A DNA stretch of 64,000 bases from Brevibacterium jeotgali (GCF_900169175.1 NZ_FXZM01000001.1:343498-407497), one strand, 5' to 3'. Counted from the first letter of the stretch, positions 40,383 through 49,521 are shown. The notes: generated by a model not told the origin, from the sequence alone. A program made the numbers and translations.

Positions 40383-40433
40383 GTGAGTGCGTTCCGGCCC
40401 CCGACGTCACGTCGGGGGCCGGAGAGCACTCAC
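40383..40433. terminator. Bidirectional terminator stem-loop
   Basis: An outer stem pairs GTGAGTGC (40383-40390) with GCACTCAC (40426-40433). An inner 14-bp stem, CCGGCCCCCGACGT with ACGTCGGGGGCCGG, lies inside separated by a 3-base bulge on each side. It sits between the converging alcohol dehydrogenase and FMN reductase genes. Confidence 0.75.
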
Positions 40434-40481
40434 GCCGTCTGCCGGCGCTCGCTGACGAGTGTCAGGCGACGACCGAGAGCG

Positions 40482-41054
40482 TCAGGCGGAGACCTTCTCC
40501 TCGAGCTTCGCGCGGACGTGGGCGAAGCCGTCGGCCCAGGCGACCAGGTCCTCGAGCATCGGGGCGAACGTCTGCGCGGAGACCTCCTCCGGAGCGAACG
40601 CGCCATCCCGGAAGTCGGTGAAGATCGAGAAGGACGCGGCGCCGCGGACCGTCGCCGCACGGAAGTTCGCGAACACCAGTCGCCACGCCTCCACCGCACG
40701 CACTCCCTTGTCCGCGCCGTAGCACACGAAGGCGACGGGCTTGTGGGCGAACTCCTGGCCGACGAAATCGATCGCGTTCTTCAGCGGGCCGGGCACCGAG
40801 TGGTTGTACTCGGGCGTCACGACGATGTAGGCGTCGAACGGGCGCAGCGCCGCCGCCCAGGCCTTCGTGTGCTCGTTCTCGTACATGCCGGCGCCGCCGG
40901 GGATCGCCTCGTCGAGGATCGGCAGGTCGTACGCACCGAAGTGGAGGACCTCGGAGTCGAGTCCGCGCTCGGCCAGCTGTGTCGAGACCCAGTCGACGAT
41001 CTGCGGGTTGAGTGCTCCGGGGCGGCTGCTGCCTGCGATGACTCCGATGCGCAT
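40482..41054 (-). CDS. NADPH-dependent FMN reductase family protein
   Basis: This 190-residue flavodoxin-like protein has GVIAGSSRPGALNPQIVDWV at the N-terminus, which binds FMN phosphate, and VVTPEYNHSVPGPLKNAIDFV, the second flavin loop. Such proteins reduce FMN, azo dyes, quinones or chromate. The ATG at 41054 follows AAGGAGG. Its promoter region contains a perfect 12-6-12 inverted repeat, so it is probably controlled by a MarR- or HxlR-like repressor not located beside it. Confidence 0.9.
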   Translation of the reverse strand: MRIGVIAGSSRPGALNPQIVDWVSTQLAERGLDSEVLHFGAYDLPILDEAIPGGAGMYENEHTKAWAAALRPFDAYIVVTPEYNHSVPGPLKNAIDFVGQEFAHKPVAFVCYGADKGVRAVEAWRLVFANFRAATVRGAASFSIFTDFRDGAFAPEEVSAQTFAPMLEDLVAWADGFAHVRAKLEEKVSA

Positions 41055-41086
41055 GTGCGTTCCTCCTTGTGTCCGCGTAACGCGGG

Positions 41087-41116
41087 ACCATGTAGTTGAG
41101 CTTCCAACTACATGGT
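41087..41116. promoter_or_regulatory. Perfect 12-6-12 inverted repeat upstream of the FMN reductase gene
   Basis: ACCATGTAGTTG and CAACTACATGGT flank AGCTTC, 33-62 bases upstream of the FMN reductase start. The inner TAGTTG/CAACTA is like a MarR/HxlR-type operator. There is no gene to its right until 41310, whose 3' end faces it, so it should act on the reductase. Confidence 0.7.
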
Positions 41117-41196
41117 ATGGCCACAAGGAGTCACGGTCAGCGTGAGAACCCCCACCTCACGAGGGGGAATACTCCGCAGTGCCGCGGCTGCGGGGC

Positions 41197-41265
41197 CACC
41201 AGGTCAGTGCTACCGGGTCAGGGCCGCCGGATCAGCGCCACCGGGTCAGAGCCACCGCGGACCCC
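41197..41265. repeat. Tandem repeats in the FMN reductase-phosphotransferase gap
   Basis: Four degenerate copies of a ~17-base unit resembling GCCACCGGGTCAGAGCC occupy most of the gap. No coding potential is apparent. Confidence 0.55.
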
Positions 41266-41309
41266 GCCGCGGACGCCGGCCCGGGCCCTGCCGCACAGGC
41301 TCCTGCCGC

Positions 41310-42383
41310 TCAGATGCGACCGGTGCGCAAGATGTCGAGGGCGTACGAGGCGAGGGATTCGACGCTCGCCCCGGCCTCCTCCGGATCCACGTCGAGGTCG
41401 CCCATCTTCCCCTGCAGCAGCCGCGTGTAGACCCCTTCGCGGATGCACGCGAGCTTCCACACGGCGAACGCGGCGTAGTACGGCACGTTCGAGGTGTCGC
41501 GACCCGTGAGCGTCGAGTAGTGCGCCGACAGCTCCTCCGCGGTCGGCGACCCCTCCTCCGCCCCTGGGGTCCAGATTCCCGTGAGCGAATCATCCACGAA
41601 CATCATGGCGAGCAGGTATCCCAGATCCGTGACGACGTCGCCGATCGACGACAGCTCCCAGTCCACGATCGCCTGCACGCTGCCCGTGGTCCGATCGAAG
41701 AGCATGTTGTTCGGCTTCACGTCTCCGTGGACCATGCCGGTGGCGTTCTCCGGCGGGATCTCCTCCGACAGCACCGCCTGGACCTCGCCGATGACCGGCA
41801 GGTCACGTGTCGTGATCGCCTCGTACTGACCCAGCCATCGCCGCAGCTGGCGCTCCACGAAGCCGCCGGGCCGCCGCAGGTCGCCCAGTCCGACCGCATC
41901 GACGTCGACGGCGTGCACCTTCGACAGCGCACCGACCATGTCCAGCATCGACTCACGGACGGAACCGCCAGCAGGGATGAGCTCGAGGTCCTCCGGCGCG
42001 TGGATCGTGAAGCCCGGGCAGTGGTCCTGGAAGACGAACGGCACGTCGAGCACGTCCGGATCATCGACGATCTCCAGAACGTTCGGCACCGGCACGGGAG
42101 TGGGCCCCATGGCCGCCATGATCCGCCCCTCGCGCTTGACATCGTGCGCGCTGCCGCCCGTGTGGCCCAGCGGCGGCCGCCGCAGCACCCACGTCGGCGC
42201 ACCGTCGTGGGTGACGGTGAACGTGAGGTTGGAGCGCCCCACGGACAGCACCTGGAACCCCACGGCATCCGCGTCGACGTTCTGCCTCTGGGCGATCCAT
42301 GCACGGACGCGCGGGCCATCGATCCCGCGCGGATCAGTGCTCACTGCGGTGGTCTGCTCTGGACTGGACTGTTCTGGGGACAT
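41310..42383 (-). CDS. Phosphotransferase family protein (APH/choline kinase fold, ACAD10-like)
   Basis: This 357-residue protein has the APH-type kinase motifs: MVHGDVKPNNMLFD with the catalytic Asp and Asn, and AIVDWELSSIGDVVTDLGYLLAM with the metal-binding Asp. An N-terminal lobe has VLRRPPLGHTGGSAHDVKRE. Relatives in bacteria and animals sit with acyl-CoA dehydrogenases and act on 4-hydroxy acids. The ATG at 42383 follows GAGGAG. Its divergent neighbour is a CaiB-type CoA transferase, which supports a role in acyl-CoA metabolism. Confidence 0.85.
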   Translation of the reverse strand: MSPEQSSPEQTTAVSTDPRGIDGPRVRAWIAQRQNVDADAVGFQVLSVGRSNLTFTVTHDGAPTWVLRRPPLGHTGGSAHDVKREGRIMAAMGPTPVPVPNVLEIVDDPDVLDVPFVFQDHCPGFTIHAPEDLELIPAGGSVRESMLDMVGALSKVHAVDVDAVGLGDLRRPGGFVERQLRRWLGQYEAITTRDLPVIGEVQAVLSEEIPPENATGMVHGDVKPNNMLFDRTTGSVQAIVDWELSSIGDVVTDLGYLLAMMFVDDSLTGIWTPGAEEGSPTAEELSAHYSTLTGRDTSNVPYYAAFAVWKLACIREGVYTRLLQGKMGDLDVDPEEAGASVESLASYALDILRTGRI

Positions 42384-42654
42384 CGCCGTCGGTCTCCTCA
42401 CTGAAGGGCATAGCACCCGCGGACCCCATGGCGTCTTCGCCACACGCACATCCGCGCCTGCACATCGCGCACGCGGGCACGCGTTGTCGGAACGTCTCAC
42501 CACTCAAGCTGATCAAACGTTCGGCCTGTATGCCTACTACGCTAGAAAGGTCTGTCGTGACCGTCAAGCGCGGTCCACACCCTGGATGAACCCGCACGAC
42601 CGTGCGTGAGTATGGTCGACGAGAATCGCTTCGACGAGGAATGAGGAGACTTCG

Positions 42655-43824
42655 ATGACCGCTCTGCCCAGTACCGCACCATCGTCCACCCCGGGACCCC
42701 TGGACGGGATCGTGGTCGCGGACTTCGCACGCGTGCTCGCCGGCCCGTACTGCACGATGCTGCTGGCGGACCTGGGAGCGACGGTCATCAAGGTCGAGAG
42801 CCCGGACGGCGACGACACCCGCGGGTGGATGCCGCCCGCGTACAAGGACCAGGCCAGCTACTACCAGGCGGTGAACCGCAACAAGCACTCGATCGCGCTC
42901 GACCTCAAGGATGAGGACGACCGAGAGACCGCACGCGGCATCGCCGCCCGCGCGGACGTCTTCGTCCACAACTTCAAGCCGGGCTCGATCGAGCGACTGG
43001 GCTTCGGCTATGACGACGTGCGCGCGCTCAATGAGTCGATCATCTACGCCCACATCAGCGGATTCGGCACGAAGGGGGGCGCGGAGCTGCCCGGGTACGA
43101 CGTTCTCGTCCAGGGCATGGCCGGGCTCATGGACATGAACGGCAGCCCCGACGGGCCGCCCGTCCGTTCGGGCATCTCCCTCTTCGACCTCTCGACGGGG
43201 ATGATGACCGCACTGGGAATCACCGCGGCCGTCCGCCACCGCGATCTCACCGGTGAGGGACAGCTCGTCGAGAACAACCTCATGAGCAACGCCGTCTTCA
43301 CGATGCTCAACCAGTACCAGTCCACCGCCACCCACGGAGCGGTCCCCACTCGCGCCGGCGACGAGCACCCGTCGATCTATCCCTACAACGCGTTCCCCAC
43401 CGGCGACGGCGACCTCATCGTGGTGGGCGCGAACAACGGCCAGTTCGGTCGCCTCTCCGCAGCTCTCGGACACCCCGAGTGGGCAGACGACGAGCGATTC
43501 GGATCGCCGGAGAAGCGCAATCGCAATCGCGGCGAACTGCGCCCCCTGCTCGAAGAGGCGCTGTCCCACAAGGGCAGGGACGAATGGTTCCTCCTGCTGC
43601 GTGAGGCAGGACTCCCCTGCTCGCCCGTGCAGAACGTGGGCGAGGGACTGAAGACGGCACAGGATCTGGGCCTGGATCCGGTCTGGCACACGGACGACCC
43701 GGACTCCGTCGCCACGATCCGGAACTCGCTGACGATGTCCGCCACACCTCCCTCATACCGCAAGGAACCGCCGAAGCTCGGCGAGGACGGCGACGCGATC
43801 CGGGCGTGGCTGGCCTCCGACTGA
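42655..43824 (+). CDS. CaiB/BaiF CoA-transferase family protein
   Basis: This 389-residue family III CoA transferase moves CoA between acids through an aspartyl intermediate; Asp149 in ELPGYDVLVQGMAG is the expected nucleophile. The N-terminal motif ADFARVLAGPYCTMLLADLGATVIKVE is diagnostic. The ATG follows GAGGAG. It is divergent from the APH-fold gene and near carboxylate catabolism genes; the acid substrate is unknown. Confidence 0.9.
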   Translation: MTALPSTAPSSTPGPLDGIVVADFARVLAGPYCTMLLADLGATVIKVESPDGDDTRGWMPPAYKDQASYYQAVNRNKHSIALDLKDEDDRETARGIAARADVFVHNFKPGSIERLGFGYDDVRALNESIIYAHISGFGTKGGAELPGYDVLVQGMAGLMDMNGSPDGPPVRSGISLFDLSTGMMTALGITAAVRHRDLTGEGQLVENNLMSNAVFTMLNQYQSTATHGAVPTRAGDEHPSIYPYNAFPTGDGDLIVVGANNGQFGRLSAALGHPEWADDERFGSPEKRNRNRGELRPLLEEALSHKGRDEWFLLLREAGLPCSPVQNVGEGLKTAQDLGLDPVWHTDDPDSVATIRNSLTMSATPPSYRKEPPKLGEDGDAIRAWLASD

Positions 43825-44100
43825 CGACTTCGGTGACGACCTCGGCGAGGCCCTCGGCAACGGCCTCGGCAATGGCCTCGGCGCCGTGCGGGCCTCTGTG
43901 CTTTCCGGCATGAGCCTCTGCCGCCTCGCTGTCGACGAGCGGCTCCACGGCACCACCTGGCCCGCCACCGGCTGAGTGCACCCGCACCGTCACACACCCG
44001 CGCCGTCACACCACTGCAACCGTCACATCACAGCGACGGGACTGAAGCCCCCTCGAAGAAGGTCTTCGTCATCCCGCGAGTGAGTGCAACGTCATCCCGC

Positions 44101-44155
44101 GAGTGGGTGCAGCCCGGCCCCGAACCGACCCGCGGGGGCCGGGCTGCACCCACTC
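44101..44155. terminator. Perfect 21-bp stem-loop
   Basis: Bases 44101-44121 and 44135-44155 are exact reverse complements around a 13-base loop. It is 276 bases after the CoA transferase stop and ahead of the permease promoter. The stem is GC-rich with no T-tract. Confidence 0.7.
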
Positions 44156-44270
44156 CATCTGCCGGAAGCGCCGGCGTGACGGGGGGCGGATCGCGCGGCC
44201 CCACTGCCCCGGGCAATCCGGACGGAACCCCTCGCCCTCTTGCCCGAACACCGGCCGTGCGCCTACGATG

Positions 44271-44298
44271 ACAGACAAGAACGATCGTTCTTGTCTGT
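44271..44298. promoter_or_regulatory. Perfect 28-bp palindrome with core CAAGAACGATCGTTCTTG
   Basis: The 28 bases are an exact palindrome. The inner 18 (44276-44293) are identical to the site at 54899-54916. It is ~150 bases upstream of the permease start. This symmetrical GAACGATCGTTC type is common for TetR-family regulators. Confidence 0.75.
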
Positions 44299-44445
44299 TC
44301 CGGCAAGTGCAGCCCGTCGCTCGCAGTCCGCAGTCCGCCGAGGCGGCGAACCGCGGGAGCGAACCACGGAGTACGCACCGCACGAGCCCTCAGTCGAGAA
44401 CTCGTCGAAGCAATCGCCCCTGAGTTCCCACGAAACGGATCGACG

Positions 44446-45774
44446 ATGAAGTCACTCGCAGCCGGACTGTCCCGCGCCTTCTACAGATTCCTCCCCGAAT
44501 CGCTGGTCGTGGCGGTGTTCCTCACATTCGTGACGTTCCTCCTCGCGATCGTGGTCGAGCGGCAGAACCCGATCGACGTCACCCGGATGTGGGGCGGGTC
44601 CGCATGGGACCTCCTCGCGTTCTCCATGCAGATCGCGATGCTCCTGCTGACCGGCTACATGCTCGCGAACACCCCGCTGGTCGATCGCGGCCTCAACGCA
44701 CTCGCGAGCCGCGTGACCAATCCCCGCGTCGCCGTCGCCATCGCGACGTTCGCCGGCGCTCTGGGCACGTGGCTCAATGTGGGCTTCGGGCTGGTGATCG
44801 GCGTCGTGCTGGCGCGGAAGCTCGCGAAGACCGTCCCGGGACTGCACTACCCGCTCGCCGTCGCCGGCGGCTATGCGGGCTTCTCGCTCTACGGCATCGG
44901 GCTGTCCGGCACGATCCCGCTGACGATCGCCACCCCGGGCCACATCCTCGAGGAGCAGATGGGGATCCTCCCCACCTCGGAGACGATCTTCCATCCCATC
45001 GTGCTCACCACCAGCATCGTCGTCATCCTCGTCATGCCGGTCTTCCTCGCCCTGCTCCACCCGGCGCGCAACGACGAGGTCATCGCGTTCACGGAGCCGC
45101 CCGCCCAGGCGGAGGCTCCTGCCGCCGCCGAGGACGAGGCTCGCGACACCTTCGCCGACCGCCTCAACGCCAACCCCCTGGTGGGCATCCTGCTGGGCGC
45201 TGTCGGACTGTTCTACACCGTCCTGCACTTCGCAGGCGGCGACGGCGTGGACTTCGACATCATCAACCTCACCTTCCTCTCCCTCACCCTGCTCCTCTTC
45301 GCACGCCCGAACAACATCCTCGTCGGGCTGCGCGCCAGCGTGGGCGTGGTCGCGGGCGTCCTCCTCCAGTACCCGCTGTACGCCGGCATCATGGGCGTGC
45401 TCGCCGGGTCCGGCCTCATGATCACCTTCGCCGGAGGATTCGTCGCGATCTCCACTCCGGAGACCCTGCCGTTCTTCAGCTTCCTCGCCGGCGGCCTGAT
45501 CAACCTCTTCGCTCCGTCGGGCGGTGCGCAGTGGGCTGTCCAGGGGCCGATCATGATCGAAGCGGCCCAGCAGATGGGCGCGAATCACGCAGTGACCGCC
45601 CTGGGCGTGGCCTACGGCGACCAGTGGACGAACGCGATCCAGCCGTTCTGGATCATCCCCGTGCTCGCGATCTCCGGCATCAAGCTGCGCGAGGTGATGG
45701 GCTATCTCTTCCTCGTCCTGCTCTTCCTGGGCGTGGTGTACAGCGCCTCGATCCTCCTGCTCGGGTCGCTGTGA
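44446..45774 (+). CDS. AtoE-type short-chain fatty acid transporter
   Basis: This 442-residue membrane protein has about 12 hydrophobic segments and belongs to the AtoE/TIGR00366 family, matching the ~440 residues of E. coli AtoE. The start region (FYRFLPESLVVAVFLTFVTF), the motif NVGFGLVIGVVLARKLAKTV and the late FAPSGGAQWAVQGPIMIEAAQQMG are family hallmarks. It should take up a short carboxylic acid. It leads a run with the next three genes, although a 136-base gap follows. Regulation by the upstream palindrome is inferred. Confidence 0.88.
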   Translation: MKSLAAGLSRAFYRFLPESLVVAVFLTFVTFLLAIVVERQNPIDVTRMWGGSAWDLLAFSMQIAMLLLTGYMLANTPLVDRGLNALASRVTNPRVAVAIATFAGALGTWLNVGFGLVIGVVLARKLAKTVPGLHYPLAVAGGYAGFSLYGIGLSGTIPLTIATPGHILEEQMGILPTSETIFHPIVLTTSIVVILVMPVFLALLHPARNDEVIAFTEPPAQAEAPAAAEDEARDTFADRLNANPLVGILLGAVGLFYTVLHFAGGDGVDFDIINLTFLSLTLLLFARPNNILVGLRASVGVVAGVLLQYPLYAGIMGVLAGSGLMITFAGGFVAISTPETLPFFSFLAGGLINLFAPSGGAQWAVQGPIMIEAAQQMGANHAVTALGVAYGDQWTNAIQPFWIIPVLAISGIKLREVMGYLFLVLLFLGVVYSASILLLGSL

Positions 45775-45834
45775 TCGTCCGCGCTCACGTCGTTCCCGTG
45801 CACCTCGCCCCACACGCACCCCTCCGCAGCTACC

Positions 45835-45851
45835 CGCATCCCCGGGATGCG
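45835..45851. other. Short perfect palindrome in the permease-45911 gap
   Basis: CGCATCCC and GGGATGCG flank one C, 61-77 bases after the permease stop. It may be a processing or attenuating hairpin between the permease and the rest of the run. Confidence 0.35.
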
Positions 45852-45910
45852 CACCCCAGCCGCTCCCCTCGCAGTCGGGCCGGCGCCGCCGGCCCACGAA
45901 AGGACCCACG

Positions 45911-46741
45911 GTGACAGCACCCGCATCCCCCTCGCTCGGAGCACTCCCCGGGATCGCCCCCGGCACCCTGCTGGCGACGATCGCCGTCACGACGGAGTCG
46001 GGCACGCTCGCCCTCGCGGACGAAGCCACCGCCGTCGCCCTGCACCCTCTGGCCGCCGGTCCGGGTGACGTCCGGGCCGCGCGGATCGCGCTGTCGCCCG
46101 GCGCCTCCGTCTCCACCGATGCGCCGACGAGCGTGCAGGCCGAGGCGGTCGTGACCGCTCTCCTCGGCACTCGCGAGGGCACTGTCGCCGAGGTCACGGT
46201 CACCCTCACGAACGCTCCCTCCGCTGACGTCCCCACGGCCGACGCCGAGGTCCTCGGCACCGTCGAACTCTCCATCCTCACGAATCTGCCGGCCCCCCAC
46301 CCCCTTGCGGCACCCGGGTCCCGCGAGTGGGCCCGTCTCCTGCAGGAGAGGCTCGTCGCGGACCAGGAGTTCACCGAGCTCATCGAGACCTACGACGGCA
46401 CGATCGGGCTGCGGATCGGCGGACGCGAGGTCCACATCCGCTGCTATCGCGGCCGGGTGCTCGAAGTGTCGCCCCGCTCGATCAGGGGCGCCGACTTCGT
46501 GATCGACATCAGTGGCGCAGAGTTCATCTCCCTCATGACCGCGGAGGCGAACATGTTCATGGAGTCGGCGATGCTCCGTCGACTCAGCTCATCGGGCTCC
46601 GGGTACGAGTACCTCCGGATGACGACCGCGCTCATCCGCGTCATCGACCTCTGCCGCAGCCTCGCCGCCGATGCCGGCTGGGGCCACTCCGGGGCCTCCG
46701 ACGTCCCCGGCGCCGCCGTCACGGAAGGAGCCTCGGCATGA
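45911..46741 (+). CDS. Protein of unknown function, C-terminal segment resembling SCP2-type lipid-binding domains
   Basis: This 276-residue protein starts at GTG 45911 (AAAGGA upstream). Its first ~140 residues are Ala/Thr/Val-rich and predicted beta-strands with no recognised motif. Residues ~145-250 contain VADQEFTELIETYDGTIGLRIGGREVHIRCYRGRVLEV and GADFVIDISGAEFISLM, a strand-helix pattern reminiscent of SCP2-like carriers, but I am not certain. It overlaps the following hydrolase as ATGA and is therefore co-translated with it. A role as a carrier for a hydrophobic acyl intermediate would fit. Confidence 0.6.
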   Translation: MTAPASPSLGALPGIAPGTLLATIAVTTESGTLALADEATAVALHPLAAGPGDVRAARIALSPGASVSTDAPTSVQAEAVVTALLGTREGTVAEVTVTLTNAPSADVPTADAEVLGTVELSILTNLPAPHPLAAPGSREWARLLQERLVADQEFTELIETYDGTIGLRIGGREVHIRCYRGRVLEVSPRSIRGADFVIDISGAEFISLMTAEANMFMESAMLRRLSSSGSGYEYLRMTTALIRVIDLCRSLAADAGWGHSGASDVPGAAVTEGASA

Positions 46742-47733
46742 CCACGACGTCCCCCACATCCTCCAGCGCAGGCACGGCCCTCGCCCACGACGAGGCCGCA
46801 CCCACCGTGAGCGGCGCGGCAGCCGCTCAGCCGACTGCGACCTCGGCGGCGGATCCCATGGCAGTGGACCGGCCCGCCCACACACGGCTGCGCGCGCACC
46901 AGCTGGAGCTCGACGGCCGCCTGACCTTCGTCCAGGAGTGGGGGCCGGCCGACGGCCTCCCCGTTCTCGCGATCCACACCGCCGGGCAGTCCGGCGTCCA
47001 GTATCGCGACGCCGCACGCGAGCTCGCCGCCCATGGCTACCGGGTGATCGTCCCGGACATGCCGGGACACGGGCATTCGGAGCAGCCGGCCGGCGGACCG
47101 GTCACGGACCTGGGCGACTACGCCGCGTTCTGCATCCGGGTGCTCGACGCGCTCGAGGTGACGCGTCCCGTCGTCGTCGGCTGTTCGATCGGCGGCAAGA
47201 TCGCACTCGATGTGGGCATCCGCCTGGGCGACGGCGTGCGCGCGGTGGTGGCGATGGCCGCGAACGCCGATCGCGGGCACGTGAACGTCAAGGCGATGCG
47301 GCGCGAGCTCAACGACATCTCCACCCCGTCCCGCTCCGACCGCACGTACTGGGGCACGCGCGCCGTCGTCGGCGGCGCGGTCCCCGAGGCCCGTCGCGAG
47401 ATCATCGCCCGCATGCACCGCCGCGAGGATCCGGACATCTCGCACTCCGACCTCATCGGCTGGGGTACGCACGACATCATCGACCGGCTCCCTGAGATCA
47501 CCGCCCCCGCCCACCTGGTGGCCGGCAGCGGGGACCTCTGGATCGACCCGGAGACGATCCGCCGCGCCGCTGCACAGATCCCCGGCGCGCAGTTCACACT
47601 GCTCGAAGGGATCGGCCACTATCCCATGGAGGAGATGGCGGACTTCGCGCCGGTCCTCCACGGCTGGATCCAGGACGCCCTCTCATCCGACACACGGCAG
47701 GATCGTGGAGACACAGGAGGTTCACTCTCATGA
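46738..47733 (+). CDS. Alpha/beta hydrolase
   Basis: This 331-residue protein has an ~50-residue Ala/Thr-rich N-terminal extension, then the fold: strand LPVLAIHTAGQSGVQY with oxyanion region, DMPGHGHSEQP, nucleophile elbow VVVGCSIGGKIAL (Ser), and the late HLVAGSGDLWID and GIGHYPMEEM providing Asp and His. It probably cleaves an ester, thioester or C-C bond. It overlaps the acyl-CoA ligase gene as ATGA, so the gene at 45911, this hydrolase and the ligase form a tight translational unit. Confidence 0.85.
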   Translation: MTTTSPTSSSAGTALAHDEAAPTVSGAAAAQPTATSAADPMAVDRPAHTRLRAHQLELDGRLTFVQEWGPADGLPVLAIHTAGQSGVQYRDAARELAAHGYRVIVPDMPGHGHSEQPAGGPVTDLGDYAAFCIRVLDALEVTRPVVVGCSIGGKIALDVGIRLGDGVRAVVAMAANADRGHVNVKAMRRELNDISTPSRSDRTYWGTRAVVGGAVPEARREIIARMHRREDPDISHSDLIGWGTHDIIDRLPEITAPAHLVAGSGDLWIDPETIRRAAAQIPGAQFTLLEGIGHYPMEEMADFAPVLHGWIQDALSSDTRQDRGDTGGSLS

Positions 47734-49424
47734 CGCGCACGGATCAGACGACTGCACGCACCCTCTACGGCCACCTGCACGACTGGGCCGCGGCGGACCC
47801 CGACCGCATCCTGGTGACGCAGGTGGATCCGGGCGAGCTCGGCACCGCGCGCGTGACCACCGACGGTCTCCTCGCCCGCACCCGCACCCTCGCGGCATGG
47901 CTGCGCACGCAGGGAGTGGGCGAAGGCGACTGCCTCGCCGTCTGGCTGCCGTCCTGGGCGGAATCCTACGCATGGCAGTTCGCGGCGTCAGCCGTGGGCG
48001 CCCACGTCATCGGCGTGAACACCCGCTACAACGTGGCGGAGGTGAGCCACGTGCTCGTCAAGGCCCGACCCAAGGTGCTCGTGACCGCTCACGGCTTCCA
48101 GCGCGTGGACTTCCTCGCGACGCTGCGCCGCGTCGCGGAGGGTCTGCCCGAGGGCACTCCCACACCCTTCGTGCTCGTCACCCCGGCCCCGGGTGCCGAC
48201 CAGGGACCGGACCTGGGCGCCTGGGACCTCGGCGCTGGCAGTGCGGACGCCTCGCAGCTGCCGCAGCCCGCGCCCGAGGCCCTGGCCGGCCTGCGCGCCG
48301 ACAGCGGCACGGCTGCGGGAGACGGCGGCGACGATCTGCTCACGGTCGCCTTCACGACCTCGGGATCGACGGGCATGCCGAAGCTCGCCGCACACGGCGA
48401 GGCGGACACGATCCACCACATGCAGTCCGCCGCCGCGCAGGTGGGGTTCCGGCCGGGCGACCTCATGGTCGAGCCGCTGCCCTACTCCGGCGTGTTCGGC
48501 TACGTCGCCGGGATGGTCGCGCTGTTCGGCGGAGCAGGAGTCCTCATCCAGCCCGTCTTCGAACCCGCAGCGCTGCTCGGGGCATGGGAGACGGAGCGCG
48601 GGACGCACTACGTGGGCGGCGATGACATGCTCGCCCGGCTGCGCGATGCGTGGCAGTCCAGCCGCGAGGACCTCTCCAGCTGGCGGTGGACCGGGATCGG
48701 CGACTTCCAGGGAATGTCGGAGGAGATCGCCGAGTGGGCCGCGGCCGCATTCGGGACGAGGTCCGTGGGCGTGTACGGCTCTTCGGAGGTCTTCGCACTC
48801 ACCTCGTTCTGGACGCTCGACGGGGATGTCGAGCCCCGCGTGGGCGGCGGCGGTCGCCTGGTCGCGGACGACTACGCGTACCGCATCGCGGATCCGGCGA
48901 CGGAGGACGAGCTGCCTGACGGTGAGCGCGGTGAGCTGCAGCTGCGCGGGCGGAACGTGGTGACCAGCTACCTGGGCGATGCCGGCGAGGGCGCGAAGGC
49001 GTTCTCCGACGACGGCTGGTTCCGGACCGGCGACCTCGCCGAGGCCGTCGATGGCCACACGTACTCGTACATCTGCCGGATCGGCGACGTGCTGCGGCTC
49101 AAGGGCTTCATGGTGGATCCCGCAGAGATCGAGATGCACCTGGCGACGCATCCGGAGGTCGTCGTCGCGAAGGTCGTCGGACGTGCGGACGCCGCGGGTG
49201 AGACGGAGGCCGTCGCCTTCGTCGTGACGACCCCGGGCGCGACGGTGACGGGCGAGGATCTGCAGGCGCACACGAAGGCGGACCTGGCCCGCTACAAGGT
49301 GCCCGCGGAGGTGAGGATAGTCGAGGACATGCCGACCACCGCAGGCACGAACGGACAGAAGATCCGGACCGTGACCCTGCGGGAATGGGCGAACGAGCCC
49401 CGTGCAGAAGGTGCGGGGATCTGA
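47730..49424 (+). CDS. AMP-forming acyl-CoA synthetase/ligase
   Basis: This 564-residue ANL-superfamily enzyme activates a carboxylic acid to acyl-AMP and acyl-CoA. Core motifs are TVAFTTSGSTGMPKLAAHGEAD (P-loop), YGSSEVFALTSF, the GWFRTGDLAEAVDG hinge and LKGFMVDPAEIE. The C-terminal catalytic Lys is likely in TNGQKIRT. AGGAGG precedes the ATG. With the AtoE-type permease it would import and activate the same acid. Confidence 0.9.
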   Translation: MTRTDQTTARTLYGHLHDWAAADPDRILVTQVDPGELGTARVTTDGLLARTRTLAAWLRTQGVGEGDCLAVWLPSWAESYAWQFAASAVGAHVIGVNTRYNVAEVSHVLVKARPKVLVTAHGFQRVDFLATLRRVAEGLPEGTPTPFVLVTPAPGADQGPDLGAWDLGAGSADASQLPQPAPEALAGLRADSGTAAGDGGDDLLTVAFTTSGSTGMPKLAAHGEADTIHHMQSAAAQVGFRPGDLMVEPLPYSGVFGYVAGMVALFGGAGVLIQPVFEPAALLGAWETERGTHYVGGDDMLARLRDAWQSSREDLSSWRWTGIGDFQGMSEEIAEWAAAAFGTRSVGVYGSSEVFALTSFWTLDGDVEPRVGGGGRLVADDYAYRIADPATEDELPDGERGELQLRGRNVVTSYLGDAGEGAKAFSDDGWFRTGDLAEAVDGHTYSYICRIGDVLRLKGFMVDPAEIEMHLATHPEVVVAKVVGRADAAGETEAVAFVVTTPGATVTGEDLQAHTKADLARYKVPAEVRIVEDMPTTAGTNGQKIRTVTLREWANEPRAEGAGI

Positions 49425-49488
49425 CGGTCCGCTGGACGGACTGCGCATCACGGAGCGAGATGCCGCCGCGCACGATTGATTACATTTG

Positions 49489-49521
49489 TATAATGGAGAC
49501 GATCGATTGATATCACGATCG
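49489..49521 (+). promoter_or_regulatory. Promoter and inverted repeat before the acyl-CoA dehydrogenase gene
   Basis: A consensus TATAAT at 49489-49494 is followed by CGATCG at 49500-49505 and 49516-49521, flanking TGATATCA. The symmetrical element lies over the likely transcription start, suggesting repression. It is the only consensus -10 hexamer noticed in this GC-rich window. Confidence 0.5.

Larger units (their letters stand above)
43825..44445. other. 621-base intergenic region before the AtoE-type permease
   Basis: No gene is seen. From left to right it contains a short GGCCTCGGCAAT/GGCCTCGGCAAC-type repeat (about 43850-43890), the phrase CCCGCGAGTG directly repeated 24 bases apart (near 44074 and 44098), the perfect hairpin at 44101-44155, and the long palindrome at 44271-44298 that lies ~150 bases before the permease start. 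Confidence 0.6.

Noticed and set aside
49508..49515. TGATATCA as a third GntR site
   Set aside because: It lacks the central AT of TGATATATCA and lies near unrelated genes.
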